This document shows, piece by piece, positions 46,107-57,297 of a stretch of DNA of 64,000 nucleotides (its first letter is position 1; each line of letters starts with the position of its first letter). Location of the stretch: contig NZ_CP089932.1 in the NCBI RefSeq assembly GCF_021365465.1, forward strand, positions 744,001-808,000, in the 5' to 3' direction. This DNA is from Erwinia tracheiphila. Its GTDB lineage: Bacteria > Pseudomonadota > Gammaproteobacteria > Enterobacterales > Enterobacteriaceae. The position numbers were made by a program, and so were the translations under genes. The notes beneath the pieces are model-generated. The model saw only the letters and a list, made by a program, of their open reading frames with translations. It was not told where the DNA came from and did not search any database.

Positions 46107-46121
46107 ATCTGCGTCACGACC

Positions 46122-46819
46122 GGCAAAACAATGTTTAACGCGGTTCGCCGCGTTCAGGGATGGTCAGATACACCATTGACCGCTGAAGGCGTCGACGTTG
46201 CTTTAAAACTTGGGCGCGGGCTGGAAAAAGAAAAGATTAAGTTTATTAGCGTCTGGTCCGGTGATTCTTGCCGCGCTGGTGAAACGGTGCGTCTGATTAT
46301 GCAAAGCTGGAACGCAGCGTTGCCGCTCAATGAAAGCCGGGAACTGCGCGAAGTCTGCTTCGGTCTGTATGAGGGGGATTTGGATACTAATATGTGGGAG
46401 GCTGCGGTGAGACGAGCAGGTTATGGCTCTGAAGCTGCTTTAATGCAGGCTTACGAAGAGGGAGCCATCCGTATTGAACAAATCATCGCTGCCATTAAGG
46501 AGTCAGAATCACAGGGAACTACGGCGTTAAAAGACATTAAATCGAGGGGGGGGAAGCCGAGAGCTATCAGCAAGTGGCCGCGCGTATGATAAACCGTATT
46601 ACATAAGTTGCCCGTGATACTTAAGAGAAAGGGGGAGGCAACGTGCTGGTGGTGTCCCACGGAATGGCGATCGCCGTGTTGTTAAGGGGACTGGGAGACA
46701 CCACGTCTTGAAGCATGCTATCAACAATGCCAGCGTTACCCGGCTGTGCTATACGGACGAGGGAAAATTTATTATCGAATCAATCAATGATATGCGCTAC
46801 CTGCAGGATGGTTTATAGC
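46122..46819 (+). pseudogene. Histidine-phosphatase (phosphoglycerate-mutase-like) pseudogene
   Basis: The piece begins at the IS1 end with FNAVRRVQGWSDTPLTAEGV, so the RHG catalytic start is missing. It continues FISVWSGDSCRAGETVRLIM and ELREVCFGLYEGD. After about 46540 frameshifts and stops accumulate, yet later parts are recognisable: GGNVLVVSHGMAIAVLLRGL, with the second catalytic His, and MRYLQDG at the end. It is clearly dead. Confidence 0.85.
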
Positions 46820-47316
46820 CTGCATAGCATGGTCACTTCGCAATCTGTATGTCCGGTGCAACCCATCGGACCGTCAATATGCTCAAAACCAAGATGTTCA
46901 TACAGTCGAATGGCACGAGTCAGAGATGCGGTAGTCTCAAGATAACAGCGTTGGTAGCCGTGCGAACGGGCAAAATCCATCGCCTGCAGCGCCAGTTTTT
47001 TGGCTATGCCCATTCCTCGTACGATCGGCATAAAGTACATCTTCTGTAGCTCACAAATGTCAGCGTCGCTGCCCAAAAGCGGGGCGACTCCACCGCCGCC
47101 GACTATTACTCCATCCAGTTCAATGACCCAATAAGCGCTATCCGGTTCACTGTAGAGTTCAAACAGTCGATCAAGATTGGGATCGGCCACGGTAAAGCCT
47201 TTATCTGCGCTAAGACCAAACTCGCTTGAAACATCGCGAATAACGCGGGCTATAAAGGGATTATCGGCAGGTTGGATGGGGCGGATCTGTACTTCCATTG
47301 ACGCTGTGGAGGTCAT
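46813..47316 (-). CDS. yjgM: GNAT acetyltransferase YjgM
   Basis: The 167-residue protein has a GNAT fold with the acetyl-CoA loop in [19 protein letters not shown], then [20 protein letters not shown]. Its position between rraB and valS is that of E. coli yjgM, and the sequence agrees in outline. GGAA precedes the ATG at 47316; the ATG at 47298 is an alternative. Substrate is not evident. Its 3' end overlaps the phosphatase pseudogene by 7 bp, convergent. Confidence 0.85.
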   Translation of the reverse strand: MTSTASMEVQIRPIQPADNPFIARVIRDVSSEFGLSADKGFTVADPNLDRLFELYSEPDSAYWVIELDGVIVGGGGVAPLLGSDADICELQKMYFMPIVRGMGIAKKLALQAMDFARSHGYQRCYLETTASLTRAIRLYEHLGFEHIDGPMGCTGHTDCEVTMLCRL

Positions 47317-47506
47317 GACGCGGTTCCATTAAGAGTGATGGGAAGGGATCTAATAGCATTGGTACTGAGCAGTTGCAATCACCCGTTTAATTTGAAATGC
47401 CTTCTATTGTGTTTTTCGAACTTACTCAAAATAATGAATTCTGAAAGTCGCTGTTTTTCTGGAATGATAATATGCCATAAATTTTTTTATAAAAAGCGGT
47501 GAGAAA

Positions 47507-48175
47507 ATGGTTGGGAAAGTCAATAATCAGCAATTCAGAAGTGATGTTTGTTATATCAGTAAAAAGCTTGAAGGAGGTGGTTATCAAATTAACCAGGGTT
47601 TACGGAATTATTTGATTAAAGCGGAAAATGTTACAGATATAATTATCAACAAAAAATTGATTAGCTATAATTGCTTTCAAAGTGCCGAAACTTCGCTTGG
47701 ACAATGTTCCAAAAAAGAAAGCAAGGAAGAAACAAAATATGTAAAGATTTTTTTGTCAAAAATAAAAAATGTCTTTCCTAAAAAAGAAATGAAGAATGTC
47801 TCCTCCAGAGACGTAAAGGTCATTCAGTTTTTGGGATGGCATGGTACAAGTGCACCCGCTGCAAAAAAACTTATTGAACATGGCTTAAGTGACAATTATG
47901 AGCCAAATAGTAAACAAATTGAAGACAATGTACAGGGTGAAGGATTTTATATTTCAGAGAATAAAGTACATGCAAAAAATTATGCCATAAGAACGCCTGC
48001 TCAAAAGGTAAAGGAAGGTGGTAAAGAAGGTGAAGTCATTGAGGTATGGGCCGCGCTGGATTCTGATGCCCTGCCGTCTGTTTTTGATATTGAGGCAGCA
48101 AAAAATAAAGACGAGTTGATTGTGAGAAGCGAATTTAACAATCGGATATTTTTGACGCCTGATAACGACAAATGA
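47507..48175 (+). CDS. ADP-ribosyltransferase-like protein (diphtheria-toxin/PARP type)
   Basis: The 222-residue protein begins at ATG 47507 after GGTGAG in AT-rich DNA. Its C-terminal half has the H-Y-E layout of the diphtheria toxin/exotoxin A/PARP group: LGWHGTSAPAAKKLIEHGL with His112; GEGFYISENKVHAKNYA with Tyr148 and Tyr159 exactly 11 apart, as in diphtheria toxin (Tyr54/Tyr65); and KDELIV with Glu203 as candidate catalytic glutamate. Residues 1-100 are Lys-rich and unrecognised, and could be a secretion or targeting region. No signal peptide is seen. No partner or immunity gene is adjacent. Function as a toxin or effector is inference. Confidence 0.65.
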   Translation: MVGKVNNQQFRSDVCYISKKLEGGGYQINQGLRNYLIKAENVTDIIINKKLISYNCFQSAETSLGQCSKKESKEETKYVKIFLSKIKNVFPKKEMKNVSSRDVKVIQFLGWHGTSAPAAKKLIEHGLSDNYEPNSKQIEDNVQGEGFYISENKVHAKNYAIRTPAQKVKEGGKEGEVIEVWAALDSDALPSVFDIEAAKNKDELIVRSEFNNRIFLTPDNDK

Positions 48176-48316
48176 TTTCTGCACGCGTAAACAGGGGACT
48201 ATAGATCGGGTAACGCTTTCTGTTTTGTTCATGATAAACATAAGGATAAATCAGCGTATATAAAAGCCTGTCAACCCGGGCATGCCATAATCCACTATGA
48301 CAAAGTATGATGAAAG

Positions 48317-48344
48317 AAGCCTGTTGAACGAGTCCAACAGGCTT
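48317..48344 (-). terminator. valS terminator
   Basis: AAGCCTGTTG / CAACAGGCTT forms a 10-bp stem with an 8-nt loop just after valS on the reverse strand. The T-content downstream (CTTTCATCAT) is modest. Confidence 0.65.
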
Positions 48345-48355
48345 AATGGCGAGGT

Positions 48356-51211
48356 TTACAGTGCAGCAATAACCGTCTGCTGCTCGATCAGTTTCACTTT
48401 CGCCTGTTCAAACTCGGTCATGCGTTCGCGCTCTTTGGCTACGACAGCTTCCGGCGCACGGGAGACAAACCCTTCGTTTGACAGTTTGCTCTCAATTTTG
48501 CCGATTTCTACTTCCAGTTTCGCCACTTCCTTCGCCAGACGTTCCAGCTCGGTAGTTTTATCGACCAGGTCCGCCATCGGAATCAGCAACTCTGCACCGT
48601 CAATAATCTTGGTAACCGATACCGGACCTTTATCATCGCTCGCGAGGCAACGTAAATTATCAAGACGTGCCAGCGTTTTCAGGAAATTGTGATTTTCGTT
48701 GATGCGGCGAACGACATCGGCAGTAGCTCCGCGAAGCAGAACATCCAGCGGTTTCGCGGGTGATAAATTCATTTCCGCGCGGATGCTACGCACGGCAACG
48801 ATCGCCTGCTTCAGCCATTCTGTGTCACTCAATGCGGCTTCGTCGACCTGTGCAGTATCAAAGGCGGGCATAGGCTGCAGCATGATGGTCTCGCCAGTGA
48901 TGCCTTTAAGCACCTTGACGCGCTGCCAGATGGTTTCGGTGATAAACGGAATAATCGGATGTGCCAGTCGCAACAGCGCTTCCAGCACCTCGACCAGCGT
49001 GTTGCGCGTGCCGCGCAGTTCCGACTTCGATCCGCCATTCATTACCGGTTTGGTTAGCTCCAGATACCAGTCGCAGAACTGGTTCCAGGTGAACTCATAC
49101 AAAATATTCGCTGCGATATCGAAACGGTAGCTGTCCAGCGCATCGCGACAGGCTTTTACCGTCCGGTTAAATTCGGCGCGGATCCAGCGGTCGGCCAGTG
49201 AAAGCACCATGTCCCCGCCGTTCTGACCGCAATCATGACCTTCGGTATTCATCAGCACAAAGCGGCTGGCGTTCCACAATTTATTACAGAAGTTGCGGTA
49301 GCCCTCCAGACGCTTCATATCCCAGTTAATGTCGCGGCCGGTGGACGCCAGCGCCGCCAGCGTAAACCTCAGGGCATCAGTTCCGTGTGGCTCAATGCCA
49401 TTCGGGAACTGCTTTTCGGTACGTTTGCGAATTTTTTCCGCCAGCTGTGGCTGCATCATGTTGCCAGTACGCTTTTCCAGCAAATCCTGTAGCGAGATAC
49501 CGTCAACCATATCCAGCGGATCGATGACATTCCCTTTCGATTTCGACATTTTCTGGCCTTCTTCATCGCGGATCAGACCCGTCATGTAGACGGTCTTGAA
49601 CGGCACCTGAGGCTTGCTATTTTCGTCTTTGATAAAGTGCATGGTCAGCATGATCATGCGGGCAATCCAGAAGAAAATAATGTCGAAACCGCTGACCAGT
49701 ACGCTGGTCGGGTGGAAGGTTCGCAACGCTTCAGTGTTCTCAGGCCAGCCCAGCGTGGAGAAAGTCCACAGGCCGGAGGAAAACCAGGTATCCAGCACGT
49801 CTTCGTCCTGGCTCAGCGCAACGTCGGCGGACAGATTGTTTTCCGCACGCACCTCTTCTTCGCTACGGCCGACATAAACATTTCCTTGCACATCGTACCA
49901 GGCCGGAATGCGATGTCCCCACCATAACTGGCGGGAAATACACCAGTCCTGAATGTCACGCATCCAGGAAAAGTACATATTTTCGTACTGCTTAGGGACA
50001 AACTGAATCTCGCCCTGTTCAACGGCTTCCACCGCCACCTTTGCCAGGGGCGCAGTGCGTACGTACCATTGATCGGTCATCATCGGTTCAATGACCACGC
50101 CGCCTCTGTCGCCGTAAGGCACCGTCAGATCGTGCGGCTTCACCTCGGCCAGCAGGCCCAGAGCGTCAACTGCCGCAACGATAGCTTTACGTGCAGCGAA
50201 ACGTTCCAGTTTCTGGAATTCCGCGGGAATTGTCGCATCGTAAACGTCAGATTCTTCGCCGTTACAGTCGTACACCTGAGCGGCCTCGCGGATATCGCCG
50301 TCAAAGGTCAGGATGTTAATCATAGGCAGCTTATGGCGGCGACCGACCTCATAGTCGTTGAAATCATGTGCCGGGGTAATTTTCACACAGCCTGTGCCTT
50401 TTTCCATGTCCGCATGTTCGTCGCCAACGATGGGAATGCGGCGATTGACAAACGGCAGCACCACAAGCTTGCCGATTAAATCTTTGTAGCGTGGATCGTC
50501 TGGATTAACCGCGACGCCCGTGTCACCCAGCACGGTTTCAGGACGGGTGGTGGCTACCACCAGATAGTCGTTGCCGTCGGCGGTTTTTACGCCATCGGCC
50601 AGCGGATAGCGGATATGCCACATGGAGCCTTTCGACTCGCGATTTTCTACTTCCAGATCGGAAATCGCCGTGCGCAATTTAGGATCCCAGTTTACCAGGC
50701 GCTTGCCACGATAAATCAGGTTCTCTTTATACAGACGGACGAACACTTCTTTTACCGCGTTAGAGAGGCCGTCATCCATAGTGAAGCGTTCGCGCTCCCA
50801 GTCCACGGAGTTACCCAGACGACGCATCTGCCGGGTAATGTTGCCTCCTGACTCCGCCTTCCACTGCCAGATCTTTTCGATAAAGGCATCTCGACCATAA
50901 TCCTGACGCGTTTTTCCTTCTTCCGCCGCGATTTTACGTTCAACCACCATTTGGGTGGCGATACCGGCGTGGTCAGTCCCCGCCTGCCACAGGGTGTTTT
51001 TTCCCTGCATACGCTGGTAGCGGATCATGGTATCCATGATGGTTTGCTGGAAGGCGTGCCCCATATGCAAGCTGCCAGTCACGTTCGGCGGCGGGATCAT
51101 AATGCAGAAGCTTTCCTGGTTGGTGTCGCCATTTGGTTTGAACCAGCCCTGCTTTTCCCAGAGCTCGTAAAGCGGCTGCTCGATATCTTGCGGGTTATAT
51201 GTCTTTTCCAT
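48356..51211 (-). CDS. valS: Valyl-tRNA synthetase
   Basis: The 951-residue class-I synthetase has exactly the E. coli length. The HIGH motif is HMGH at residues 49-52 and the KMSKS loop is present as [14 protein letters not shown]. The editing domain lies between them, and the C-terminal coiled coil ([20 protein letters not shown]) binds tRNA. Only 5 bp separate it from holC upstream. No lesion. Confidence 0.97.
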   Translation of the reverse strand: MEKTYNPQDIEQPLYELWEKQGWFKPNGDTNQESFCIMIPPPNVTGSLHMGHAFQQTIMDTMIRYQRMQGKNTLWQAGTDHAGIATQMVVERKIAAEEGKTRQDYGRDAFIEKIWQWKAESGGNITRQMRRLGNSVDWERERFTMDDGLSNAVKEVFVRLYKENLIYRGKRLVNWDPKLRTAISDLEVENRESKGSMWHIRYPLADGVKTADGNDYLVVATTRPETVLGDTGVAVNPDDPRYKDLIGKLVVLPFVNRRIPIVGDEHADMEKGTGCVKITPAHDFNDYEVGRRHKLPMINILTFDGDIREAAQVYDCNGEESDVYDATIPAEFQKLERFAARKAIVAAVDALGLLAEVKPHDLTVPYGDRGGVVIEPMMTDQWYVRTAPLAKVAVEAVEQGEIQFVPKQYENMYFSWMRDIQDWCISRQLWWGHRIPAWYDVQGNVYVGRSEEEVRAENNLSADVALSQDEDVLDTWFSSGLWTFSTLGWPENTEALRTFHPTSVLVSGFDIIFFWIARMIMLTMHFIKDENSKPQVPFKTVYMTGLIRDEEGQKMSKSKGNVIDPLDMVDGISLQDLLEKRTGNMMQPQLAEKIRKRTEKQFPNGIEPHGTDALRFTLAALASTGRDINWDMKRLEGYRNFCNKLWNASRFVLMNTEGHDCGQNGGDMVLSLADRWIRAEFNRTVKACRDALDSYRFDIAANILYEFTWNQFCDWYLELTKPVMNGGSKSELRGTRNTLVEVLEALLRLAHPIIPFITETIWQRVKVLKGITGETIMLQPMPAFDTAQVDEAALSDTEWLKQAIVAVRSIRAEMNLSPAKPLDVLLRGATADVVRRINENHNFLKTLARLDNLRCLASDDKGPVSVTKIIDGAELLIPMADLVDKTTELERLAKEVAKLEVEIGKIESKLSNEGFVSRAPEAVVAKERERMTEFEQAKVKLIEQQTVIAAL

Positions 51212-51216
51212 TTCTG

Positions 51217-51672
51217 CTATGTCGTTGGGGGCGTCGGCGTTGCCGTATTCAAGTGGAATCCAACGCTGCGATACGCTTTGTAGCGGTCGCGCGCCAGCTG
51301 TTTCAAAGATTCTTCATAGGGCACGAAGTCTATCACTTCATGGAAAGCGGTGGCAAAATCTGCAAAATGAGGCAGCAGGCTGATCAGCAAATCCCGCGGT
51401 GCGTTGCCCCGGCGCTGGGGCCATGCCAGCTCCACGGGCGCACCGTATTTTGGCCCTTCGCCAGCGAGGTTATGCGGCACAAAGGCGCTGGCGGGGCGTT
51501 GCCACAATGCTTCATCAAGACGGATGGCCTGAGCTTCATCTTCACACGCGATCAGCACTCTCGCACCGCAGCGCCAGCGCGCCTCAGCCAAATCGCAAAC
51601 CAGCGCCTCCAGGGCGCTGACCCCGTCCACCGCTGTATCGGTTTCCAGAAGATAGAAGGTGGCATTTTTCAT
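51217..51672 (-). CDS. holC: DNA polymerase III chi subunit
   Basis: The 151-residue chi subunit links the clamp loader to SSB. It begins [20 protein letters not shown] and contains [20 protein letters not shown] and PHNLAGEGP, as in E. coli HolC. The C-terminus ([10 protein letters not shown]) is a few residues longer. It lies between pepA and valS in the usual pepA-holC-valS order, 3 bp from pepA. Confidence 0.94.
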   Translation of the reverse strand: MKNATFYLLETDTAVDGVSALEALVCDLAEARWRCGARVLIACEDEAQAIRLDEALWQRPASAFVPHNLAGEGPKYGAPVELAWPQRRGNAPRDLLISLLPHFADFATAFHEVIDFVPYEESLKQLARDRYKAYRSVGFHLNTATPTPPTT

Positions 51673-51675
51673 TTA

Positions 51676-53477
<1,802 letters not shown>

Positions 53478-54578
53478 GTGATCATCATTAGATATCTGGT
53501 TAGGGAAACGCTCAAAAGCCAGCTGGCAATCCTGTTTATCCTGCTACTTATCTTCTTCTGTCAGAAGCTGGTCAGGATTTTGGGCGCAGCGGCGGACGGC
53601 GAGATCCCAACAAATTTAGTTCTGATATTGTTAGGTTTAGGCATTTCGGATATGGTGCAGCTGATTTTGCCCCTCAGCCTGTTTTTAGCCATTTTAATGA
53701 CCCTCGGCCGCCTTTACACGGAAAGTGAAATCACCGTGATGCACGCCTGCGGCTTGAGCAAGGCTGTTCTCGTTAAGGCTGCGATGGTTTTGATGGTGTT
53801 TACGGCGGTTGTTGCCGCTGCCAACGTTGCCTGGCTTGGTCCGTGGTCAGCGCGCTACCAAAATGAGGTAACGAAAAATGCCAAGGCTAACCCAGGCGCG
53901 GCGGCACTCGCTGCCGGGCAGTTTCAGCAGTCTGGTGATGGTCAGTCGGTGATGTTTATCGAAAACGTCAAAGGGAATGATTTCGGCAACGTGTTTCTGG
54001 CACAGCTCAGGCCCAAAGGCAATGCCCGTCCGTCAGTGGTGCTGGCAGACAAAGGCCGCATGACACAGCGTGCCGATGGTTCTCAGATTGTGACCCTGGA
54101 TAAGGGAACACGCTTTGAGGGTACGGCGATGCTGAGAGATTTCCGCATTACCGACTTTGAAAATTATCAGGCGATTATTGGCCATCAGCAGGTTGTGCTC
54201 GACCCAAATGATGCACAGCAGATGGGCTTTGGTGCGTTGCGCCACTCCCAAAACCCGGAGTTTATCAGCGAACTGCATTGGCGATTAACGCTCATTTTCT
54301 CTGTGCTGGTTATGGCGTTAATGGTGGTGCCGCTCAGTGTGGTGAACCCGCGTCAGGGGCGTGTGCTGTCTATGCTGCCCGCGATGTTGCTTTATCTTGT
54401 CTTTTTCCTGCTGCAAAGTTCGCTTCGTTCAAGCGGCTCGAAAGCTCGCCTCGATCCGTCAATCTGGATGTGGGTGGTGAATTTCACCTGGCTGGCGCTG
54501 GCTGTAATGCTAAACCTGTGGGATACCATGCCGCTCAGGCGTATCCGTGCCCGCTTCAGTAAGGGAGGCTCCGTCTGA
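53478..54578 (+). CDS. lptF: LPS export permease LptF
   Basis: The 366-residue inner-membrane permease of the LptB2FG complex extracts LPS to the LptC-LptA bridge. Membrane segments are at the N-terminus (ETLKSQLAILFILLLIFF, about 9-26), around 50-75 and 100-120, and in the last quarter, with a periplasmic beta-jellyroll in the middle. The start is GTG at 53478. The stop overlaps the lptG start (TGATG). Confidence 0.95.
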   Translation: MIIIRYLVRETLKSQLAILFILLLIFFCQKLVRILGAAADGEIPTNLVLILLGLGISDMVQLILPLSLFLAILMTLGRLYTESEITVMHACGLSKAVLVKAAMVLMVFTAVVAAANVAWLGPWSARYQNEVTKNAKANPGAAALAAGQFQQSGDGQSVMFIENVKGNDFGNVFLAQLRPKGNARPSVVLADKGRMTQRADGSQIVTLDKGTRFEGTAMLRDFRITDFENYQAIIGHQQVVLDPNDAQQMGFGALRHSQNPEFISELHWRLTLIFSVLVMALMVVPLSVVNPRQGRVLSMLPAMLLYLVFFLLQSSLRSSGSKARLDPSIWMWVVNFTWLALAVMLNLWDTMPLRRIRARFSKGGSV

Positions 54579-55654
54579 TGTTTGGCGTACTGGACAGATA
54601 TATTGGCAAAACCATCTTTAATACGATCATGGCGACATTGTTCATGCTGGTGTCGCTTTCCGGCATTATCAAGTTTGTCGATCAGCTGCGTAAAACCGGT
54701 CAGGGTGACTACACCGCGCTTGGCGCCGGCTTGTTCACCATTCTTAGCGTGCCGAAAGATATTGAGATTTTTTTCCCGATGGCGGCGTTGTTAGGGGCTT
54801 TGCTTGGTCTGGGTATGCTTGCTCAACGCAGTGAGCTGGTGGTGATGCAGGCGTCCGGTTTCACCCGCATGCAAATTGCCGCGTCGGTGATGAAAACCGC
54901 TATTCCTCTGGTACTGCTGACGATGGCCATCGGTGAGTTTGTCGCGCCGCAGGGTGAGCAAATGGCGCGGAGCTATCGGGCACAGCAGCTGGTCGGCGGC
55001 TCGTTGCTTTCAACGCAAAACGGACTTTGGGCCAGGGATGGAGACAGTTTTATCTTTATTGAGCGGCTGAAGGACAACATGGAACTGAACGGTGTCAGTA
55101 TTTACAGCTTCAATAAATCACGTCGCCTGCAATCGGTGCGCTATGCCGCAGTGGCGAAATATAACCTGGATGAAAAGCTATGGGATTTGTCAGAGATTGA
55201 TGAGTCCATATTAACCGATCCCAAACAGGTTATGGGCAACCAGACATTGAGTGGCAAGTGGAAAACGTCGCTGACGCCAGATAAGCTTGGCGTTGTTTTG
55301 CTCGATCCTGACTCGCTGTCAATCAGCGGTCTCTATAGCTACAGCAAATATCTCAAGCAAAGTGGGCAGGTTGCTGGCCGCTACCAGCTGAACATGTGGA
55401 ATAAGATCTTCCAGCCACTCTCTGTCGCAGTGATGATGCTGATGGCACTCTCTTTTATTTTTGGCCCACTGCGCAGTGTGTCAATGGGATTGCGGGTGAT
55501 TACCGGTATCAGCTTTGGTTTTCTCTTTTATGTGCTCGACCAGATCTTCGGCCCACTAAGTCTGGTTTATAAAATCCCGCCTGTAGTTGGTGCACTGTTG
55601 CCAAGCGCCGCATTTTTTGCAGTTAGCATCTATTTGTTGCTGAAGCGCAGATAG
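54578..55654 (+). CDS. lptG: LPS export permease LptG
   Basis: The 358-residue partner of LptF has the same architecture: three N-terminal membrane segments (IGKTIFNTIMATLFMLVSLS first), a periplasmic domain (about 130-265) and three C-terminal segments ending FFAVSIYLLLKRR. It begins MFGVLDRYIGKTIF as in E. coli and is translationally coupled to lptF. Confidence 0.95.
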   Translation: MFGVLDRYIGKTIFNTIMATLFMLVSLSGIIKFVDQLRKTGQGDYTALGAGLFTILSVPKDIEIFFPMAALLGALLGLGMLAQRSELVVMQASGFTRMQIAASVMKTAIPLVLLTMAIGEFVAPQGEQMARSYRAQQLVGGSLLSTQNGLWARDGDSFIFIERLKDNMELNGVSIYSFNKSRRLQSVRYAAVAKYNLDEKLWDLSEIDESILTDPKQVMGNQTLSGKWKTSLTPDKLGVVLLDPDSLSISGLYSYSKYLKQSGQVAGRYQLNMWNKIFQPLSVAVMMLMALSFIFGPLRSVSMGLRVITGISFGFLFYVLDQIFGPLSLVYKIPPVVGALLPSAAFFAVSIYLLLKRR

Positions 55655-55966
55655 ATGGCGTGCGGCCTGGCACCCCGCTTTCGTTAGATTACAGAATCCA
55701 TTAATACCTGGCCGTCTTTACGGCAGCCAGCCTTTGTCGAACGGCTGGTGATAGCGGGCGGTTCACCGTATGTCGCAGGCAATTTACCCCATCTCAAAAT
55801 GTCAACAGGCCTGAAAGCGGCCTTTGCTGGTTATGAAAGATTCATGGCTTAAAAAGAAGAAAGCGAAGCAACGGGCGGCTCACTGTATGCCGCAGGCAAT
55901 CATCCCTGCGGGCAACAGGAATGCAAGGTGAACCCGTCTGGTTATGGCGAAATAAAGCGGCTTTTT
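55655..55966. repeat. Intergenic region with two imperfect 29-bp repeats
   Basis: No gene is supported in this 312-bp gap. It contains two direct copies of a 29-bp unit starting CGGGCGG and ending CGCAGGCAAT, at 55755-55783 and 55872-55900. They differ at three positions and lie 117 bp apart. Each is followed after a further stretch by GGTTATG. They may be relics of a duplicated coding tail or a small dispersed repeat. Confidence 0.6.
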
Positions 55967-57262
55967 TCATCGCAGCTGTGCCAGAAGCTCAGGCAGCTGG
56001 GAAAGCAGATAGAGGGTCAGCCCAATTGCGCCGCCCACCAGCGTGCCGTTGATGCGGATGCGTTGCAAATCCTTGCCGATATTTAACTCTACCTGATGCG
56101 ACATATCCCGTTCGTCCCAGCTTTTTACTGTGTCGCTGATATGGCGACTGAGAAAAGTGGAGAACTCTGGTGCTATACCGATGGCCGCCTCTTCAAGGTG
56201 CTGATTCAGTGAGTTTCGCAGTTGCACGTCCCGAAGGAGTGACTCTCCCAGCCATTGACCGGCAGCGCTGACCCTGGCCTGAATAACAGACTCGGGATTA
56301 TCCAGATCCTGTTTGAGCCAGCTACGCAGGTCTCCCCAAAGCTGACCGATATAAGTATTCAGTGTGGCATCCTGTTTCAACCAGGCTTTAATCTCTTCTG
56401 CTTTTGACCGCATTTCCGGGTCATCACGCAATCTTACAATCAGGCGCTGAACCGCCCGATTAAATCCCTGCCGTAGTTCGTGCGTACCATCCTGTTCAAT
56501 ATCGCTCAGGATCGATTTTACTGCGTCAGCGGCCAGCCCGGCAGTTTTTTCTCCCAGCCATTCGGTCGGCAGCATTTTCTCTTTTACGGGGTGTTCACGT
56601 TTGAGCCATAAGACGACCTGGCGTGCGATAAATTCGTGGGTGCCGGGTTTATTAACGAGATACAGCCACTGGCTGATGGCATCATCCAGCAGCGCCTGAT
56701 GACGATTATTCTTTGTCAGGCTTTCCAGCACCACGGCTGTAGAGTGTGATAAATCAATTTTATCGATGGCTTTGTGGATGGCTTGTCGCATAAACGCCTG
56801 AATGCGCCGATCATCGGTAAGGTCCAGAAATCCCCTGAACATTTTCAGCAGATAGCCGCTAAAAATTGCAGCATTGGCGGGCATACTCACCCAGCTGGCA
56901 ACCCTCAGCGCCGGATCGTGACGTCGAATCAGTGTCAGTAGCGCATCGGTATTGAGAAATTTATCCTGCACAAACAGGGCAAGATTATCAGCAATGCGAT
57001 CTCTGTTGCGGGGAATAATCGCGGTATGGCGGCCAACCAGCGGAATCGGCACCCGGCGGAACAGAGCGCTGACGGCAAACCAGTCGGCCAGCGCACCAAC
57101 CATGGCCGCTTCAGAAATCGCCTTTAGCATAGCGATCCACGGTGTGGGTTTAAACCACACCGGGAACAGCACGGTGATGACAAAAACAAGCGCAGCGCCG
57201 CACAGCAGTATAAGCGGCAACCGTTTTGATCTCGCCAGTTCGAATTCTTTATGTATCGGCAT
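55967..57262 (-). CDS. yjiN: DUF445 membrane protein YjiN
   Basis: The 431-residue protein matches YjiN. Two N-terminal hydrophobic segments (LPLILLCGAALVFVITVLFP and the AMVGALADWFAV region) lead into the DUF445 motif ADWFAVSALFRRVPIPLVGR. A long helical, probably coiled domain and a C-terminal membrane segment (GTLVGGAIGLTLYLLSQLPE) follow. Its function is not established. It appears complete. Confidence 0.9.
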   Translation of the reverse strand: MPIHKEFELARSKRLPLILLCGAALVFVITVLFPVWFKPTPWIAMLKAISEAAMVGALADWFAVSALFRRVPIPLVGRHTAIIPRNRDRIADNLALFVQDKFLNTDALLTLIRRHDPALRVASWVSMPANAAIFSGYLLKMFRGFLDLTDDRRIQAFMRQAIHKAIDKIDLSHSTAVVLESLTKNNRHQALLDDAISQWLYLVNKPGTHEFIARQVVLWLKREHPVKEKMLPTEWLGEKTAGLAADAVKSILSDIEQDGTHELRQGFNRAVQRLIVRLRDDPEMRSKAEEIKAWLKQDATLNTYIGQLWGDLRSWLKQDLDNPESVIQARVSAAGQWLGESLLRDVQLRNSLNQHLEEAAIGIAPEFSTFLSRHISDTVKSWDERDMSHQVELNIGKDLQRIRINGTLVGGAIGLTLYLLSQLPELLAQLR

Positions 57263-57297
57263 TTCCCGTTTCCTGTCCTGAATGCGGTCTGAATGGT

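Larger units (their letters stand above)
45356..46121 (+). mobile_element. IS1-family element
   Basis: A 766-bp element is bounded by a perfect inverted repeat: GGTCGTGACGCAGA at 45356-45369 and its complement at 46108-46121. The repeat extends two more matching bases outward on each side. It carries insA and insB. The sequences outside the ends show no 8-9 bp target duplication. The right flank begins inside a gene lacking its 5' end, so an IS1-mediated adjacent deletion is likely. The protein is diverged from classical IS1. Confidence 0.9.
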
